From Cherax quadricarinatus (Eukaryota; Arthropoda; Malacostraca; Decapoda; Parastacidae), in assembly GCF_038502225.1 (NCBI RefSeq), contig NC_091311.1, positions 32,512,049 to 32,576,048 of the forward strand: DNA of 64,000 nucleotides, written 5' to 3'. The notes under the pieces are model-generated. The model ran no database searches and was not told the origin of the DNA. It saw only the letters and a program-made list of their open reading frames with translations. The translations under genes were made by a program, and so were the position numbers. Shown piece by piece: positions 1 to 11,218 of this stretch (position 1 is the stretch's first letter; each line of letters opens with the position of its first letter).

Positions 1-43
1 AACATACTACTGGAATGAAAAAAGTTCGTTAACCGGGGGTCTA

Positions 44-44
<1 letters not shown>

Positions 45-90
<46 letters not shown>

Positions 91-110
91 TATATATATA
101 CACATACACA
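45..110. repeat. (TA)n microsatellite
   Basis: Nearly pure TA dinucleotides grading into CATACA steps directly before the left end of the T1 element. Its drift may explain why T1 copy 1 lacks a clean TA on this side. Confidence 0.9.
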
Positions 111-299
111 TACACACAGTAGGGCCCCACTTATACGGCGGGTTAGGTTCCAGGCTGTCACTGGAAAGCAGACATCACCGGAAGGCAGAACTCCATTTTT
201 TTCCATTTATAAATGCATATAAATGCCAGACAACACATTTACACTAAATTGTATTAAGTTAGTAATAGAACTAGGCATTAAAAACACACAAAGTAAAAT

Positions 300-610
300 A
301 CAGTCACAGTAAATTCATTACTTAAAGTATTTGTAATCTTAATGTAGGGAGAGAGGTGAGTAGTACTTATTTGTAGGAAGTCAGGTGCAGGTAGCCCAGG
401 TGTAGGTAGCACTGGCTCCCCGTCTCATACTTAATATACGATGTTTAAAACATCCCAGAGAGGTAAAATGCACATACAGTACACTTATTATTTACCTTAA
501 AATATGTGTAGTCTTAATATAGGAAGAGAGGTGAGTAGTATTTATTTGTATAAAGTCAGTGTAGGTAGCCAGTAGGTGTAGCCTGCCTGGGCTACACCTA
601 CCGGCTACCT
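300..610. repeat. Tandem subterminal units of T1 (~170 bp)
   Basis: Two adjacent units share the block with TTAATGTAGGGAGAGAGGTG near 340 and TTAATATAGGAAGAGAGGTG near 515, each followed by a similar GTAGGTAGCC run; a third related block lies near 1020. The same unit is tandem in T1 copy 2 (59935, 60102 and 61298, in reverse). It contains a short inverted pair in 575-610 (the GTAGGTAGCC and GGCTACCTAC words). Confidence 0.6.
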
Positions 611-1062
611 ACACTGTGGCCCAGAGCCATATTATTAACATCGACATGCCTTGTTCACTGAATTTAATCATTTCTAACAACTACCTTTAGATGCCATCAT
701 AAACGAAGGTAGAAGTAATGAATAATTCATGCCGAAAATTGTAAACAAAAGCGGAGTGAGGGAGTGGCTGGGCCAAACGCAGATTCATACACGTTTTCTC
801 TGATGGCTGAACAGAGAAAACGTAATGTTGTCCCTCCATCCGGCTACCACACAACTCCACAAGTATTATTATCAGAGCACACATAAAATATGCAATAAAT
901 GCCAGACAACAAGTTTACACTAACTTATATTAAGTTAACAATAGAAATAGGCATTAAAAACACAATAAAAGGTAAGATACACACAGAGTACACTTATTAC
1001 TTACCTTAAAATATTAATATTAATGTGTGAGAGGTGAATGGCAGGGTGTTTATTGAATAAAA

Positions 1063-1152
1063 TCAGAATGGCACACCATCATCCTCTAACTTGGCACTTA
1101 AAGCAAGAGGCTTACGACTTCTCTTTTTACTACATCTAACCTTAGACGCCAT
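1063..1152 (-). pseudogene. Remnant of Tigger-type transposase N-terminus
   Basis: A 29-codon frame begins MASKVRCSKKRSRKPLALSA and then stops. A second, shorter MASK start lies on the same strand near 696. A basic MASK- start just ahead of a helix-turn-helix is usual for pogo/Tigger transposases. The frame is too short to be functional and lies in the correct flank of T1, so it is read as a decayed fragment. The identification is weak because the alignable stretch is short. Confidence 0.35.
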
Positions 1153-1467
1153 CGTCAATGAGAGCCAACTAGTTAACGAAAGAGTAAACGAGAGAGAGTA
1201 CGAGATACAGAGTTGAGACAAGGTAAGAACACAAACTGAACAGGTAGTGGACGATCACTTGGTCAGGCAAAATAAATGCGTATTAATGTGTGTCTACTTT
1301 TAGTTCATTCACGTCCATTTGTAAGAGTTTGTAAAACATTTACCTCAATATTTTTTTTATTTTAATAATAATTACCTCACAATACAAATACTCTTACATT
1401 GTGTACACATTGTACAATTTAGTTCAGAATAAACAAACAGCAACACACCATTTTTAGAGTGAATGAA

Positions 1468-1468
1468 G

Positions 1469-1505
<37 letters not shown>

Positions 1506-1562
1506 TAAAAATAATATTATTATTATTAATATTAATAATAATAATAATAATTATTATTATTA
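1468..1562. repeat. (AAT)n/(ATT)n imperfect palindromic microsatellite
   Basis: Alternating runs of AAT and ATT form a self-complementary AT-rich stretch. It adjoins a SINE tail whose own 3' end is ATTATAAT-rich, so it probably grew from that tail. Confidence 0.8.
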
Positions 1563-1645
1563 ATTATAAAAAGCACTAAACCCACAAGGGTGGTGAATTG
1601 CTATACATAGAGTTAAGGCATACGAAAAGAATATTTTTCTACAGT
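1555..1645 (-). mobile_element. 3' fragment of a SINE/LINE with the TTTAGCGCTT-type tail
   Basis: On the minus strand this reads CACCCTTGTGGGTTTAGTGC followed by TTTTTATAAT. It is the same tail as the I-type LINE ending at 52285 (GCCCTTGTGGCTTAGCGCTT) and the SINEs at 2631 and 4300. Only the 3' part is present. Confidence 0.55.
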
Positions 1646-1698
1646 TACCCCCCAGTGTTTGACTAGAGAAAACGTAATTCTTCCGACAGCCACAGCCA

Positions 1699-2859
1699 AT
1701 GGACAAGGGTCAGAGCAATAAAAGAAGATCCAGTAACCAGCTAAGGACCCCTAACATCAAAGGTGAGAGCAGTAATAACACGAGGAAAACTTGTGGTACT
1801 GCCAGCCAGGACACAACCCTCATCACCCACCGGCACCACCACAACACACGACAGACAACAACAAACATGGCCGCCGCCACAGTCCAAGATAACTCCTTCC
1901 CAGTATTTGATGTCAAGAAGATCACCGACCCAGAAATAGCTAAACTCCTTATGATTCAGAACCAAACGATCACCAAACTAACTCAAGAAATGCAGGAACT
2001 AAAAGCTAGCAATGCAGATTACCTCAACAAGATCACTGCTCTTGAACATAAACTAGACACTCTGGCACAACAAAGCAACACCCACACCCAGTCCCTAGAC
2101 ACCATCAACACTCTAAAAGACCAAGTCACCCTACTTACTAAAAACATTACAGAGGAAAGATCAAGAGTGGACCAACAACTTGCCAATGTCATAACCAACT
2201 TCCAAGACCATAATGACCAACAGCAGCTATCTGACGCTGTTGTAGTTAACAGCAAACATCTCCCACCCACAGTCACCCAAGAGACCTGCATGGAGACCAC
2301 CCTACAGCTTATCAAGGACCACCTTCGCCTTAACATACGTAGTGATGACCTAAAGGATTGCAAACTGATGGGCTACCAAGCAGGTAAAAAAACAGTGCTG
2401 TTAAAATTCCAAACTAGCCTACAAAGAAACAACCTACTAAAAACATCTATTTCTATGAAAACTGATGTTTACGTCAATGAGTGCCTTACCAAAATAAGAC
2501 AAAACCTTCTTTATCGGCTAAGAAAATTACGCTATGCTCAAAAAATCCACCAGTGCTTTGTGAGGGATGGAAAAATCGCAGTTAGGAAACAGCCCACTGG
2601 GAAGAGATACTTCATCTCTACAGAACATGAGGCCCCTCAAGGAAGGTTCCTTGATGTTGGTGAGGGGCTCTTGATTTAGGGAATTGGATCTGTGCTCCAG
2701 TTCCCTGAATTAAGCCTGAATGCCTTCCACATATCCCCCCCCAGGCGCTGTATAATCCTCCGGGTTTAGCGCTTCCCCCTTGATTATAATAATAATAATA
2801 ATACAGAACATGACCTTAAAACATTCCTAAGTGAGGCTGGACTAACAGAATCAGAGTAA
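1699..2859 (+). pseudogene. LINE ORF1 protein, split by a SINE
   Basis: The frame starts with ATG at 1699. Residues 1-60 are basic and Ser/Thr/Asn rich. About residues 75-180 look like a coiled coil (heptad-like Leu/Ile in EIAKLLMIQNQTITKLTQEM and following). About residues 195-310 resemble the FP/ORF1 C-terminal nucleic-acid-binding domain, with VYVNECLTKIRQNLLYRLRK and a GKIAVRK loop. A SINE entered at codon ~311 and forces a new ending (APQGRFLDVGEGLLI, stop at 2677-2679). The original ending resumes after the SINE as HDLKTFLSEAGLTESE and stops at 2857-2859. The protein would bind LINE RNA and act as a chaperone in the retrotransposition particle (family knowledge). Confidence 0.8.
2631..2802 (+). 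mobile_element. SINE D1 (head + tail derivative of the I-type LINE)
   Basis: Flanked by a perfect 12-bp target duplication, TACAGAACATGA, at 2619-2630 and 2802-2813. The head (2631-2728) has the same architecture as the 5' end of the I-type LINE at 45715. The tail carries GGCGCTGTATAATCC and GGGTTTAGCGCTT and ends in ATAATAATAAT. There is no coding capacity, so it must use a partner's machinery; the matching tail points to the I-type LINE. A foldable head is described under findings. Confidence 0.85.
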
Positions 2860-3414
2860 AGTGCAGATAATACCCACAGTCCACAGTTAGTGTTATATTG
2901 TCATAAATTTGTGCCCCCCTAAAATTCTAATACCCCAACTACTTTTGATTGTCATTGTTGTATTCAACGACCATTCTACCTCATAGTCTTAATTTGTTTA
3001 ATATCTACAGAATCTATCTCCTTTTTTTACAACTTACCGCATCACTGTTCCATCTTATTTTATTATAAACTAGCCATAACTTGTCCTCAATAATTCTACC
3101 TCACTTTAAGAAATACTCAATTGCCCAATTTTATTCTAAAATCCCTATTATTGCCCAATTTTGCTTTAAACTATATTGATCAAACTTATTGTAAACTTCT
3201 TTTATTGACCATTTTATTCTATACATTTTTAAACTAGTATTTTCAACTACAACTTTTATATTATCCTGTCTACCATCTTACTAGCATATTATAAGCAAGT
3301 CATTGCCATTTTTATTTTTATCTTTTTTTTTTTTTTTATTCTTTTGCTACATTAACTTGTGTATTTTATCCTGTCAATTTAAATCTAGTTATACTCTAAT
3401 TCTTGTAAACAACT

Positions 3415-3745
3415 TACATAAGACCTTAGTGCAATTACAATTGAGAGTCTTGTGCCTTTTTTATATTATTAGATTAAACTCAGTTGTACTATAGTCAATA
3501 CCAAATTCATTATATTAGACCATAGTGCAATTACTAGTGAGAGACTGGTGCTATTTTTAATTTGTATTTTTATATTATTAGATTAAATCTAGTTGTACTA
3601 TAGCTCATTCTAGCTCAAAACATAGACTCCACAAAAGTCATTATATTAGACCTTAGTGCAGTTACAAGTGAGAGTCTTGTTCTATTTTAAATTTGTATTT
3701 TTATATTACTAGTTTATACCTAGTTGTACTTTAGTTCATTCCAGC
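3415..3745 (+). repeat. Tandem units in the ORF1-ORF2 spacer of the LINE
   Basis: Three successive units start near 3420, 3519 and 3646, each containing a form of ACCTTAGTGCAATTACAAGT, then GAGAGTCTTGTGC, a TTTTTATATTA run and TAGTTGTACTATAG. They are non-coding in all frames. Such spacer repeats could carry promoter or ribosome-landing function, but nothing here demonstrates it. Confidence 0.65.
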
Positions 3746-3773
3746 ACAACACACAGACAACATCAACTTCACT

Positions 3774-5371
3774 ATGTGTAGTAGTGATTATACTCTATAT
3801 GACCAAAATACTCTAGCTATATACTTATCCAAACTTCCCACCACTACAGATATCAGTACTAGAACTCAACACATAACTCAGGATATAAATAACCATAATT
3901 TAAACCTAGAAGATAATTGATCACGTTGACCCTGATCTAAACCTCCATAATCTGACACCCAATCAAAACCTATTGGAAAGTAACTGCCTTTATTACACAG
4001 CATCACAAGCCAGCACTATCCTAAACAATGCTAAAAGTCTATCAGTACTTAACTACAACATCAGGTCCTTAAGCAAACACTATGATGACCTCCTGGCACT
4101 CCTTGAATCACTAAAGACACCCTTCTCCTGCATTATTCTTACTGAGACCTGGCTTAAGCAGGACACAATAGATATCTACCCTCTGCCAGGATACACAGCA
4201 ATTCACAACTGCAGACCAAACCAAGTTGGGGGTGGTATTGCAATCTATTACTCTAACCAATTATCTTGTATTAGCACCACTTGCTTTAGTGATGAATATG
4301 GCAAACGGGTGAGTATGAATAGGAAGGCGTCTGTGTCGAGCTCAGCAGACGGAGGATCAAGCCTCCACCACGTCTTGCGCTGAATGACCCATATGGGTTT
4401 AGCGCTTAAATTATTAAAAAAAAAAAAGTGATGAATATTGGGAATACATTTTTGCTAATTTTACTGTAAAAGACCTTAAGACACCTATAACAATCGGTGC
4501 CATTTACTGGATACCTCACACAAACATCCCAAATTTCAGTGAGAAATTAAAGTCACTAATAACAAACAGACAAATGAATAAGCACCACCTTCTCTTAGCT
4601 GGAGACTTCAACATCAACCTTGGCTTACTAGATGATCAGCCTGTAACTGATTTCATCAACAATATGAACAACACACTTCTCATACCAACAATAACTAAAG
4701 CAACCAGGCTCACTGAGACAAGTGCAACCATAATAGACCACATATGGACCAATATACTAGCCCCCCTTAAATCAGAGATAATCACAGATAGCACTACAGA
4801 CCACTACCCTACCTTCCTCCTGACAAACATTAGTAAACCACTTGAATACAACAAAGTCTCATTTAGACTCCGTGACGAGGCCTCAATAAGGAAGTTCACA
4901 GCTGACCTAGAGATTGTTGACTGGCCTACAGAATTCTCCAAGGCCAATGGTATTGATGACTCGACAGACATTTTTCTTAACAAATTACTTAGACTATACA
5001 ACAAACATTGTCCTATAAAAACGAAACGGATCACAAACAAACGGCTTGGTTGCCCATGGCTAACCAGCACCATTCTGAAATCCATTGACAAGAAACACCA
5101 ATATGAAAAGCAATATAGACAGGGCTTAATACACAAAGATATTCTTAAACACTATTCATCAGTTCTCACCAAAGTAATAAAGAAAGCCAAACAACTATAC
5201 TACTCCAGTAGATTCACAGACACTAGAGGAGATATAAAAAAGACCTGGAAAACACCCTCTCAGATTCTAGGGACCCACAAACTGAAAAAAAAACAAGAAT
5301 ATTGTCCTAACTAAACCTAATGAAACACCACTACATCCCACTGACACAGCTAACAAGATAAACGACGACTT
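3774..5371 (+). pseudogene. LINE ORF2, N-terminal half: APE-type endonuclease and start of RT region
   Basis: A likely start ATG at 3774 (MCSSDYTLYDQN) runs to a stop at ~3920, where one frameshift moves to the frame used downstream. Endonuclease motifs follow: LNYNIRSLSKHYDDL, ILTETWL near 4137, GGGIAIYY near 4230, LLAGDFNINLG near 4597, IDHIWTN near 4735 and TTDHYPTFLL near 4794. These are the N, E, D, D and H catalytic positions of the EEP nuclease fold. A SINE interrupts it at 4300-4426. The RT-linker part (KKTWKTPSQILGT) loses frame near 5300 in an A-run and ends where the reversed LINE begins. Confidence 0.8.
4300..4426 (+). mobile_element. Second SINE type, inserted in the endonuclease frame
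   Basis: A perfect 12-bp target duplication AGTGATGAATAT lies at 4288-4299 and 4427-4438. The body contains a CGTCTG/CAGACG hairpin. The 3' end carries GACCCATATGGGTTTAGCGC and an A-run. Head and body differ from SINE D1, but the tail is the same type, suggesting both families borrow the same LINE enzyme. Removing it restores the endonuclease reading frame (DEYWEYIF junction). Confidence 0.8.
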
Positions 5372-5372
5372 C

Positions 5373-5411
<39 letters not shown>

Positions 5412-5415
5412 TTTG
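5372..5415. repeat. (TTTA)n microsatellite, LINE 3' tail
   Basis: Eleven TTTA units form the 3' tail of the reversed LINE. Short tandem repeats are a normal 3' end for CR1-like elements. Confidence 0.9.
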
Positions 5416-5756
5416 AGCATACATACAGAGGTACAAAAAAATACAGATAAGAGCAGCATGCCAAAGCCACTTATACTATGCATAGCATTACGGGCTGGCT
5501 TAAAATTAACTTAAGATTAACTAAGCAATGATGAAGTCAGTGATAAAACATTATTGTAAACAGATAACTATAAAGCACAAATGAGTATTACAAAGACAGG
5601 TCATATGGTTGCATGCATTGTTGTACATTCAGTCGTATGGAGTATTCTGTTAGGTAGTGTATTTAAAAAATAATAAAGTTAGATTGGGTTTTAGGTTTAA
5701 CATTTATGTGATATAATTGTGAGAAACATTTAAGATATACAATTTATAAGGTTCAG

Positions 5757-6500
5757 TTATTCAGCATTTATTTGGTTTTGGGTGAGTAAGTGATCTTTGA
5801 GAAGAGACTTGAATTTATAAACAGGTAGTGTTTCTTTTATATTTACAGGTAATGAATTCCAGATTTTAGGGCCTTTTATGTGCATTGAGTTTTTGCATAG
5901 TGTGAGATGGACACGAGGAACATCAAAGAGTGATCTGTGCCTTGTGTTATGGTCATGTGTTCTGTTGAGGTTGGCAAGGAGATGTTTGAGGGGAGGGTTA
6001 ATATCAGAGTTAAGTGTTCTATGTATGTAATAGGTGCAGTAATAAGTATGGATGTTTTGTATGGTGAGTAGGTTGAGTGTTTTGAATATTGGTTGAGTGT
6101 GCTGCCTGTAGTGAGAATTTTTTATCATTCTAACTGCAGCCTTTTGTTGGGTAATTAGTGGTCTGAGATGGTTAATTGTTGTTGAGCCCCATGCACAAAT
6201 TCCATAGGTGAGATAGGGGTAAATAAGAGAGTGATATAGGGCCAGGAGGGCTGACTGCGGAGCATAGTACCGTATCTTCGATAGTATGCCTACAGTCTTG
6301 GAAATTTTCTTAGAAATTTGTTGTATATGTGTATGAAATTTGAGTCTATTATCAAGGTGGATTCCTAAGAATTTTCCCACTGTTAGCTTTGTGATAGGTG
6401 ATCCGTTTATCATTATGTTAAGAGGGACATCTGTAGCTCTGTTACCAAACTGAATGAAGTAGGTTTTGTCAATGTTTAGTGTAAGTTTGTTAGTCCTCAT
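5757..6500 (-). pseudogene. LINE RT thumb and C-terminal domain (reversed copy)
   Basis: A 247-codon frame begins near MRTNKLTLNIDKTYFIQFGN and includes SPITKLTVGKFLGIHLDNRL, LSKIRYYAPQSALLALYHSL and GPKIWNSLPVNIKETLPVYK. It continues the RT frame at 6490-7740 after one frameshift near 6500. It ends with a natural stop at 5757. Confidence 0.85.
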
Positions 6501-7740
6501 CCAGGTAGATATTTTCTGTAATTCGGTATTTACAGTACGTATTGGCTAGCGTGACTGGGCTCAGGTGAGAGAAGACGTATGTAGTGTCATCTGCAAATAG
6601 TGTGGGTTTGAGTAATTGCAAAGCATTTGGTAGGTCATTTATGTATAGGAGAAAGAGAAGAGGGCCAAGGACACTTCCCTGTGGGACACCAACTGTAATT
6701 GGTTGTGCAGAAGAGTTTGCCCCATTTGCATACACATATTGGCTTCTGTTGCTGAGGTATGACTTGAGGTAGTTGAGGGAGTGCCCTCTTATACCATAGT
6801 GTGACAGTTTTACGTGGAGCAAGTCATGGTCAACTGTATCAAAAGCTTTACGTAAGTCAATGAAGATCCCCAGTGGGACTTCTTTTTTCTCTATTGCAGT
6901 GTATATAAGTTCTAGCATGTGTATAATAGCTTCATTAGTATTTTTATTAGGCCTGAATCCAAATTGGCAGGGGTTGAGTATGTTTTGGGAGATAAGGTAG
7001 GAGTAGATTCGTTTATGAATTAATTTTTCAAAGATTTTTGAGAGAGGGTGTAAGTTGGATATTGGCCTATAGTTATTCAACTCTGTTTGGTCTCCTCCTT
7101 TGTGGATCGGGGTGACCCTTGCTATTTTGAGTACTGTAGGGAAGGTGGAGGGTTCAATGGATTTGTTAAAGAGTGTTGCAATGATTGGTGATAGCACTTG
7201 TGACGCTTTTTTGTATATAAAGGGTGGTAAGGTATTTAAATCTCCTGCCTTGTTTTTTAGTGCGTTGATAATAAGGGAGACTTCGTATGGGTTAGTCGGA
7301 GCTAGGAACAGTGTGTTCGGGTAGTTGCCGGTGAGGTAGTCATTTGGTGGGGTATCTGAGCTTGGGATTTTATTGGCAAGGTTTTGTCCTATAGTGGAGA
7401 AGAAATCATCGAGTCTGTTTGCTGTTTCTGTTGGTGGGAGTTGGGGTTCGTCTGATTTTGCTAATTTTATTTCGCTATTTCGTGATATCTTTTTTGTTCC
7501 CAGAATTTCTGCTAGGGTTTTCCAGGTCTTTTTTATATCACCTCGTAAGTTGGATAATCTGTTCTCATAATACAATTTTTTTGCCCTTCTTATCAGGCTG
7601 GTTAGGATTGACGAGCAACGTTTTGTTTGGTCTCTGGTTATGTGACCCATTCTGTACTGTTTTTCATATTGGTGTTTTGTATTTATGGATTTGAGAATGC
7701 TGGGTGTTAGCCAGGGACTGTTCAGTCTCTTAGCTGTCAT
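6490..7740 (-). pseudogene. LINE reverse transcriptase core (reversed copy)
   Basis: A 416-codon frame contains the RT blocks in order: IARVTPIHKGGDQTELNNYR (blocks 1-2), FGFRPNKNTNEAI, LGIFIDLRKAFDTVDH (block A aspartate), VPQGSVLGPLLFLLYINDLP (block B) and TLFADDTTYVF (block C, FADD). The frame breaks just before the thumb, where a 1-nt shift is needed to reach the next segment. RT and linker are otherwise complete. Confidence 0.88.
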
Positions 7741-7935
7741 CTGTTTAGTTTTTTTAGGGCAGTGCTTGTTATAGAGGTATTGGGTCTTTTTTAGAAAATT
7801 ATTAATACATTCGTCAATATCTGTATAGACTTCTAGCTCAGTGTGCCAGTCAGTGTTTGCTACTGCTGTTGTGAAGTTATTAATGGCTGCCTCATTGTGA
7901 AGTCTGAAGGTGACTTTAGTAGTGTCTTGGGGTAG

Positions 7936-8476
7936 TTAACCAAGAGTTGTTATTAGGAAAGTAGGGTAGTGGTCTGTGGTATTATCTGTAATTATGCCTG
8001 ATTTTAAAGGGGATATGGTGTTGGTCCAGATGTGGTCAAGTAGGGAAACACTAGTCTCTGTAACTCTTGTAGGTTTTGTTACTGTTGGTAGCAATATACA
8101 GTTACTCATTGTGTTTGTGAATTCAGTAACGTGTGGGTCCTGGTCTTGCAGGAGATTTATATTGAAGTCATCTGAGAGTAGTAAGTGATCTTTGTTCATG
8201 CGTGCATCAGTTATCATACTTCCTAGGTTTTGACTAAATTGGCTAATGTTTGACTGTGGAACTCTGTAGATGTTTATCAATGTGAGAGGTTTTTGTAGGT
8301 ATTTGGATTTGAATTTAGCTATTATATATTCCCCATGTTCATCCCTTGTGCAAGTATTAGTGATACATTCTAGTTGGTCTGAGTAGTATATGGCTGTGCC
8401 ACCCCCTTGTTGGTCTGGCCTACAGTTGTGTATGGCTGTGTAACCAGGAATGGCATAGACATCTGTACTATCAGGC
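7936..8476 (-). pseudogene. LINE endonuclease fragment (reversed copy)
   Basis: Minus-strand translation gives GGGTAIYYSDQL, LLLSDDFNINLL (one D of the usual GDFN is changed to SDDFN), LLDHIWTN and TTDHYPTFLIT, then a stop at 7936 where the intact relative continues. The first ~100 residues of the endonuclease are missing through 5' truncation at 8476. Confidence 0.75.
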
Positions 8477-10112
8477 TTTAGCCATAGGATCTAATCTCGC
8501 CAATAAAATCCCACATACCAATGCCCATGCCGGGGACTACCTAGATGGGAATTTCCCAAATTCCTTCTATCTTGCACCAACTGAGCCCTCGGAAGTCACC
8601 AAGATCATAAAGTCACTTAAAAACAACTCAGGGAATCTGTCTAATGTCCCACCATTACTGTATAAGCGAGCGGCCCATATCCTTTCGCATGCTATTTCAT
8701 TACTTTTTAACAAGTCACTAGAAACTAGCACCTTCCCGAAACTACTCAAGATGGCAAGGGTTACACCAATACATAAAGGTGGTGACCCTACAGACTTAAA
8801 CAACTATAGGCCAAAATCAAACTTACCATTGCTATCCAAAATCTTTGAGAAACTCGTGCACAGGAGACTATATTCATTTATAACAGCACAAAACATACTC
8901 AACCCCTGCCAATTTGGATTCAGGAAAAATAAAAGCACTAATGATGTAATCATAAAAATGCTAGATCTGCTTTACACAGTATTGGAAAATAAGGAATATC
9001 CACTAGGAATTTTTATTGACCTAAGAAAAGCTTTTGACACAGTAGACCATGACATCCTACTCCACAAACTTGACCATTACGGTATAAGAGGCCATGTGCT
9101 TGCTTATTTCAAATCTTACCTTACTAATAGGTATCAGTATGTCACCATTAAAGACACAGCATCAACAACACGGCCACTTGATACTGGAGTTCTGCAGGGA
9201 AGTGTCCTTGGTCCCCTGCTCTTCCTCATATACATCAATGATCTTCCAAACGTATCCCAACACCTGAAACCCATTCTCTTTGCTGACGACACGACTTATG
9301 TCATCTCTCACCCTAATCTTGCCACCCTCAACACCATTGTTAACGAGGAGCTGATCAAAATATCGACTTGGATGACAGCCAATAAACTTACGCTTAACAC
9401 TGACAAAACTTACTATATTATGTTTGGTAGCAGAGCAGGAGATGCACAAATTAACATTAAGATCGACAACACTCTAATTACCAGACATAATGAGGGCAAA
9501 TTCCTAGGCCTATACCTTGATAACAACCTGAATTTCAGCACCCATATCCAACACATAACCAAAAACGTATCCAAAACGGTTGGGATCCTCTCCAAGATAC
9601 GATACTACGTGCCGCAAAATGCCCTTCTCACACTGTACCACTCACTCATTTATCCATACCTCACCTATGCTATTTGTGCTTGGGGATCAACTGCAGCAAC
9701 ACACCTAAAGCCAATAATAACCCAACAAAAAGCTGCAGTAAGAATAATCACTAAATCCCATCCCTGGCAACACACCCCCCCACTCTTCATAGATCTAAAC
9801 TTACTCCATGTTCAGTACATCCACACTTACTACTGTGCAATCTACATCTACAGGACCTTAAACTCCAATATCAACCTTGACCTAAAACGCTTTCTTGATA
9901 GTTGTGACAGAACCCACAGGCATAACACCAGACACAAACATCTCTACGACATTCCCCGTGTCCGACTAAACCTTTACAAAAATTCAAGGTATGTCAAAGA
10001 CCCTAAAATCTGGAACACCCTACCTGAGAACTCTAGAACTGCAGACACATTCATCACCTTCAAAACTACCATTAGAAAACATCTTATCTCCTTGATACAC
10101 CCCATCAACTAA
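8477..10112 (+). pseudogene. LINE ORF2, C-terminal half: reverse transcriptase
   Basis: This continues the ORF2 started at 3774. An open frame is readable from NLANKIPHTNAHAGDYLDGN near 8494 through the RT blocks: ARVTPIHKGGDPTDLNNYRP, FGFRKNKSTNDVI, GIFIDLRKAFDTVDHDILLH, LQGSVLGPLLFLIYINDLPN and ILFADDTTYVIS. Note L instead of P in the usual PQGS motif (TGVLQGSVLG). The thumb and C-terminal part end at the stop 10110-10112. The longest uninterrupted piece with a Met start is 8751-10112. Confidence 0.85.
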
Positions 10113-11019
10113 CTACACGAATACCACCTGGTGGTTCACACTTTCACTCACCCATTTGACCATAAACAGAAATATTAATCTCAATCTTAAAATAATGAAT
10201 CCTATGATGCTCCAATACTGAAACTATGTACTGTGCCAAAACAAAAGCATTCACATTGCTAAACTCACAAACTAGTATTTAGTCACTTAGCCCTAATACC
10301 AACTTACCTCATAATTTGTAATATTTTAAAATAAAGAATTAAACTAAGTCTGCCCGAAATGCCTAGCCATGCTAGGCGTTCTAGTGGTACACTCTGTAAT
10401 CATTATTTAACTACATGTAAACCACACAACAACCAAATTCTGTAAATTCAACATTGTAATCTTTATAGAGAATAAACTTTGAATTTGAATTTGACACTAC
10501 TCAGCTGCTTTGTAAACAAATCTCATATTTATATCAATTTTTATTCTGAGTGTATGTCTCATGTTTATATGCTGTGTAATGGGTTTCATATATAATTTTG
10601 AGGAAAATATCATAGATGGATTAATGAAAATGTCTATATTGATGTAAAATAAGACATTTAATGTGCCCAAGAGTGATTATTATTACGTAGTATTGGCATC
10701 ATGAGTAGAGAGAGACTTAGCGATTTTAATGTGTATCTGCACACCAGCACAGTGTGTAAGTATATTTAGGTACAGGTACACATAAGTATAATTATCAGAG
10801 TACATATAAAATATGCAGTAACTTTAAAACATTTGAAATTTTGGAAAGTTTCCTGACATAATAGATGTGGTCATGGAAAATGTAAACAAACAGGGTGGGG
10901 GGCGCCGTATTTGAAAGACCGCTTGCCATATAGCAAATTTTGGTCATAATTTGACATTGCCATATTAGTGGAACACCGTAAGGCGAAATGCCATAAAGCG
11001 GGGCCTTACTGTATATATA

Positions 11020-11086
11020 ATTTTTTTTTTTTTTCCGACACTGAGAGCAAGTTTGTGAGCAGAAGTCTCGACAGTGAAAGGGTTAA
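11020..11086 (+). mobile_element. Terminal fragment of a TTAA-type element
   Basis: The fragment CCGACACTGAGAGCAAG...GTGAAAGGGTTAA matches the right end of the intact element at 60174-61221 (CCGACACTGAGAACGAG...CAAAGGGTTAA). Only the last ~65 bp remain. Confidence 0.5.
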
Positions 11087-11218
11087 TAAATTATTATATT
11101 GTCATGTTTGGTAAATTATTATATTGTCATTTTTGGTCTGGAATGGATTAATTCTATTTACATTATTCTTTATGGGAATAATTGATTTGGGTGTCGAACC
11201 AAATCAGGAACGACTTAA

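Larger units (their letters stand above)
5372..8476 (-). mobile_element. 5'-truncated CR1/Jockey-type LINE inserted in reverse inside ORF2 of its relative
   Basis: On the minus strand the copy runs endonuclease, RT, C-terminal domain and a 3' UTR that ends in an ATAAATAAATAA tail, which appears as the TTTA repeat at 5372-5415 on the + strand. Protein similarity to the host LINE is high (for example LGIHLDNRLKFHTHIQQISK versus LGLYLDNNLNFSTHIQHITK), so the two belong to closely related subfamilies. The host ORF2 is interrupted between GACGACTTCTT and AGCCATAGGATC. Confidence 0.85.
1646..10495 (+). mobile_element. CR1/Jockey-type LINE (two-ORF), interrupted by two SINEs and a reversed LINE
   Basis: Order along the + strand: short leader; ORF1 with coiled coil and FP-like C-terminal domain (1699-2859); a spacer with tandem units (3415-3745); ORF2 endonuclease (3774-5371); reverse transcriptase and C-terminal part (8477-10112); an AT-rich 3' UTR with AATAAA near 10471; and a tail of GAATTT repeats ending near 10495. 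Insertions at 2631-2802, 4300-4426 and 5372-8476 interrupt it. The clade call rests on RT and endonuclease wording typical of the CR1/L2/Jockey group (no RNase H seen). The left boundary is approximate. Confidence 0.8.
117..11011 (+). mobile_element. pogo/Tigger-like DNA element T1, copy 1 (interrupted by nested LINEs)
   Basis: The left end reads CAGTAGGGCCCCACTTATAC at 117. The right end is the reverse complement of CAGTAAGGCCCCGCTTTATG, ending at 11011 and followed by TA. The ends match those of a second copy in opposite orientation at 53983-61848. Internal blocks also match: the stretch 10500-10960 is the reverse complement of 59320-59540, and 230-1030 matches 59930-61410. TA target duplication plus CAG termini fit the pogo/Tigger branch of Tc1-mariner (established for the family; assignment here is inference). 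The element's own DNA is roughly 117-1560 and 10496-11011; the rest is inserted retrotransposons. No intact transposase remains. Confidence 0.7.

Noticed and set aside
1699..2679. Host gene encoding a coiled-coil protein
   Set aside because: The C-terminal FP-like domain, position before an endonuclease/RT ORF, and SINE-made ending show it is LINE ORF1.
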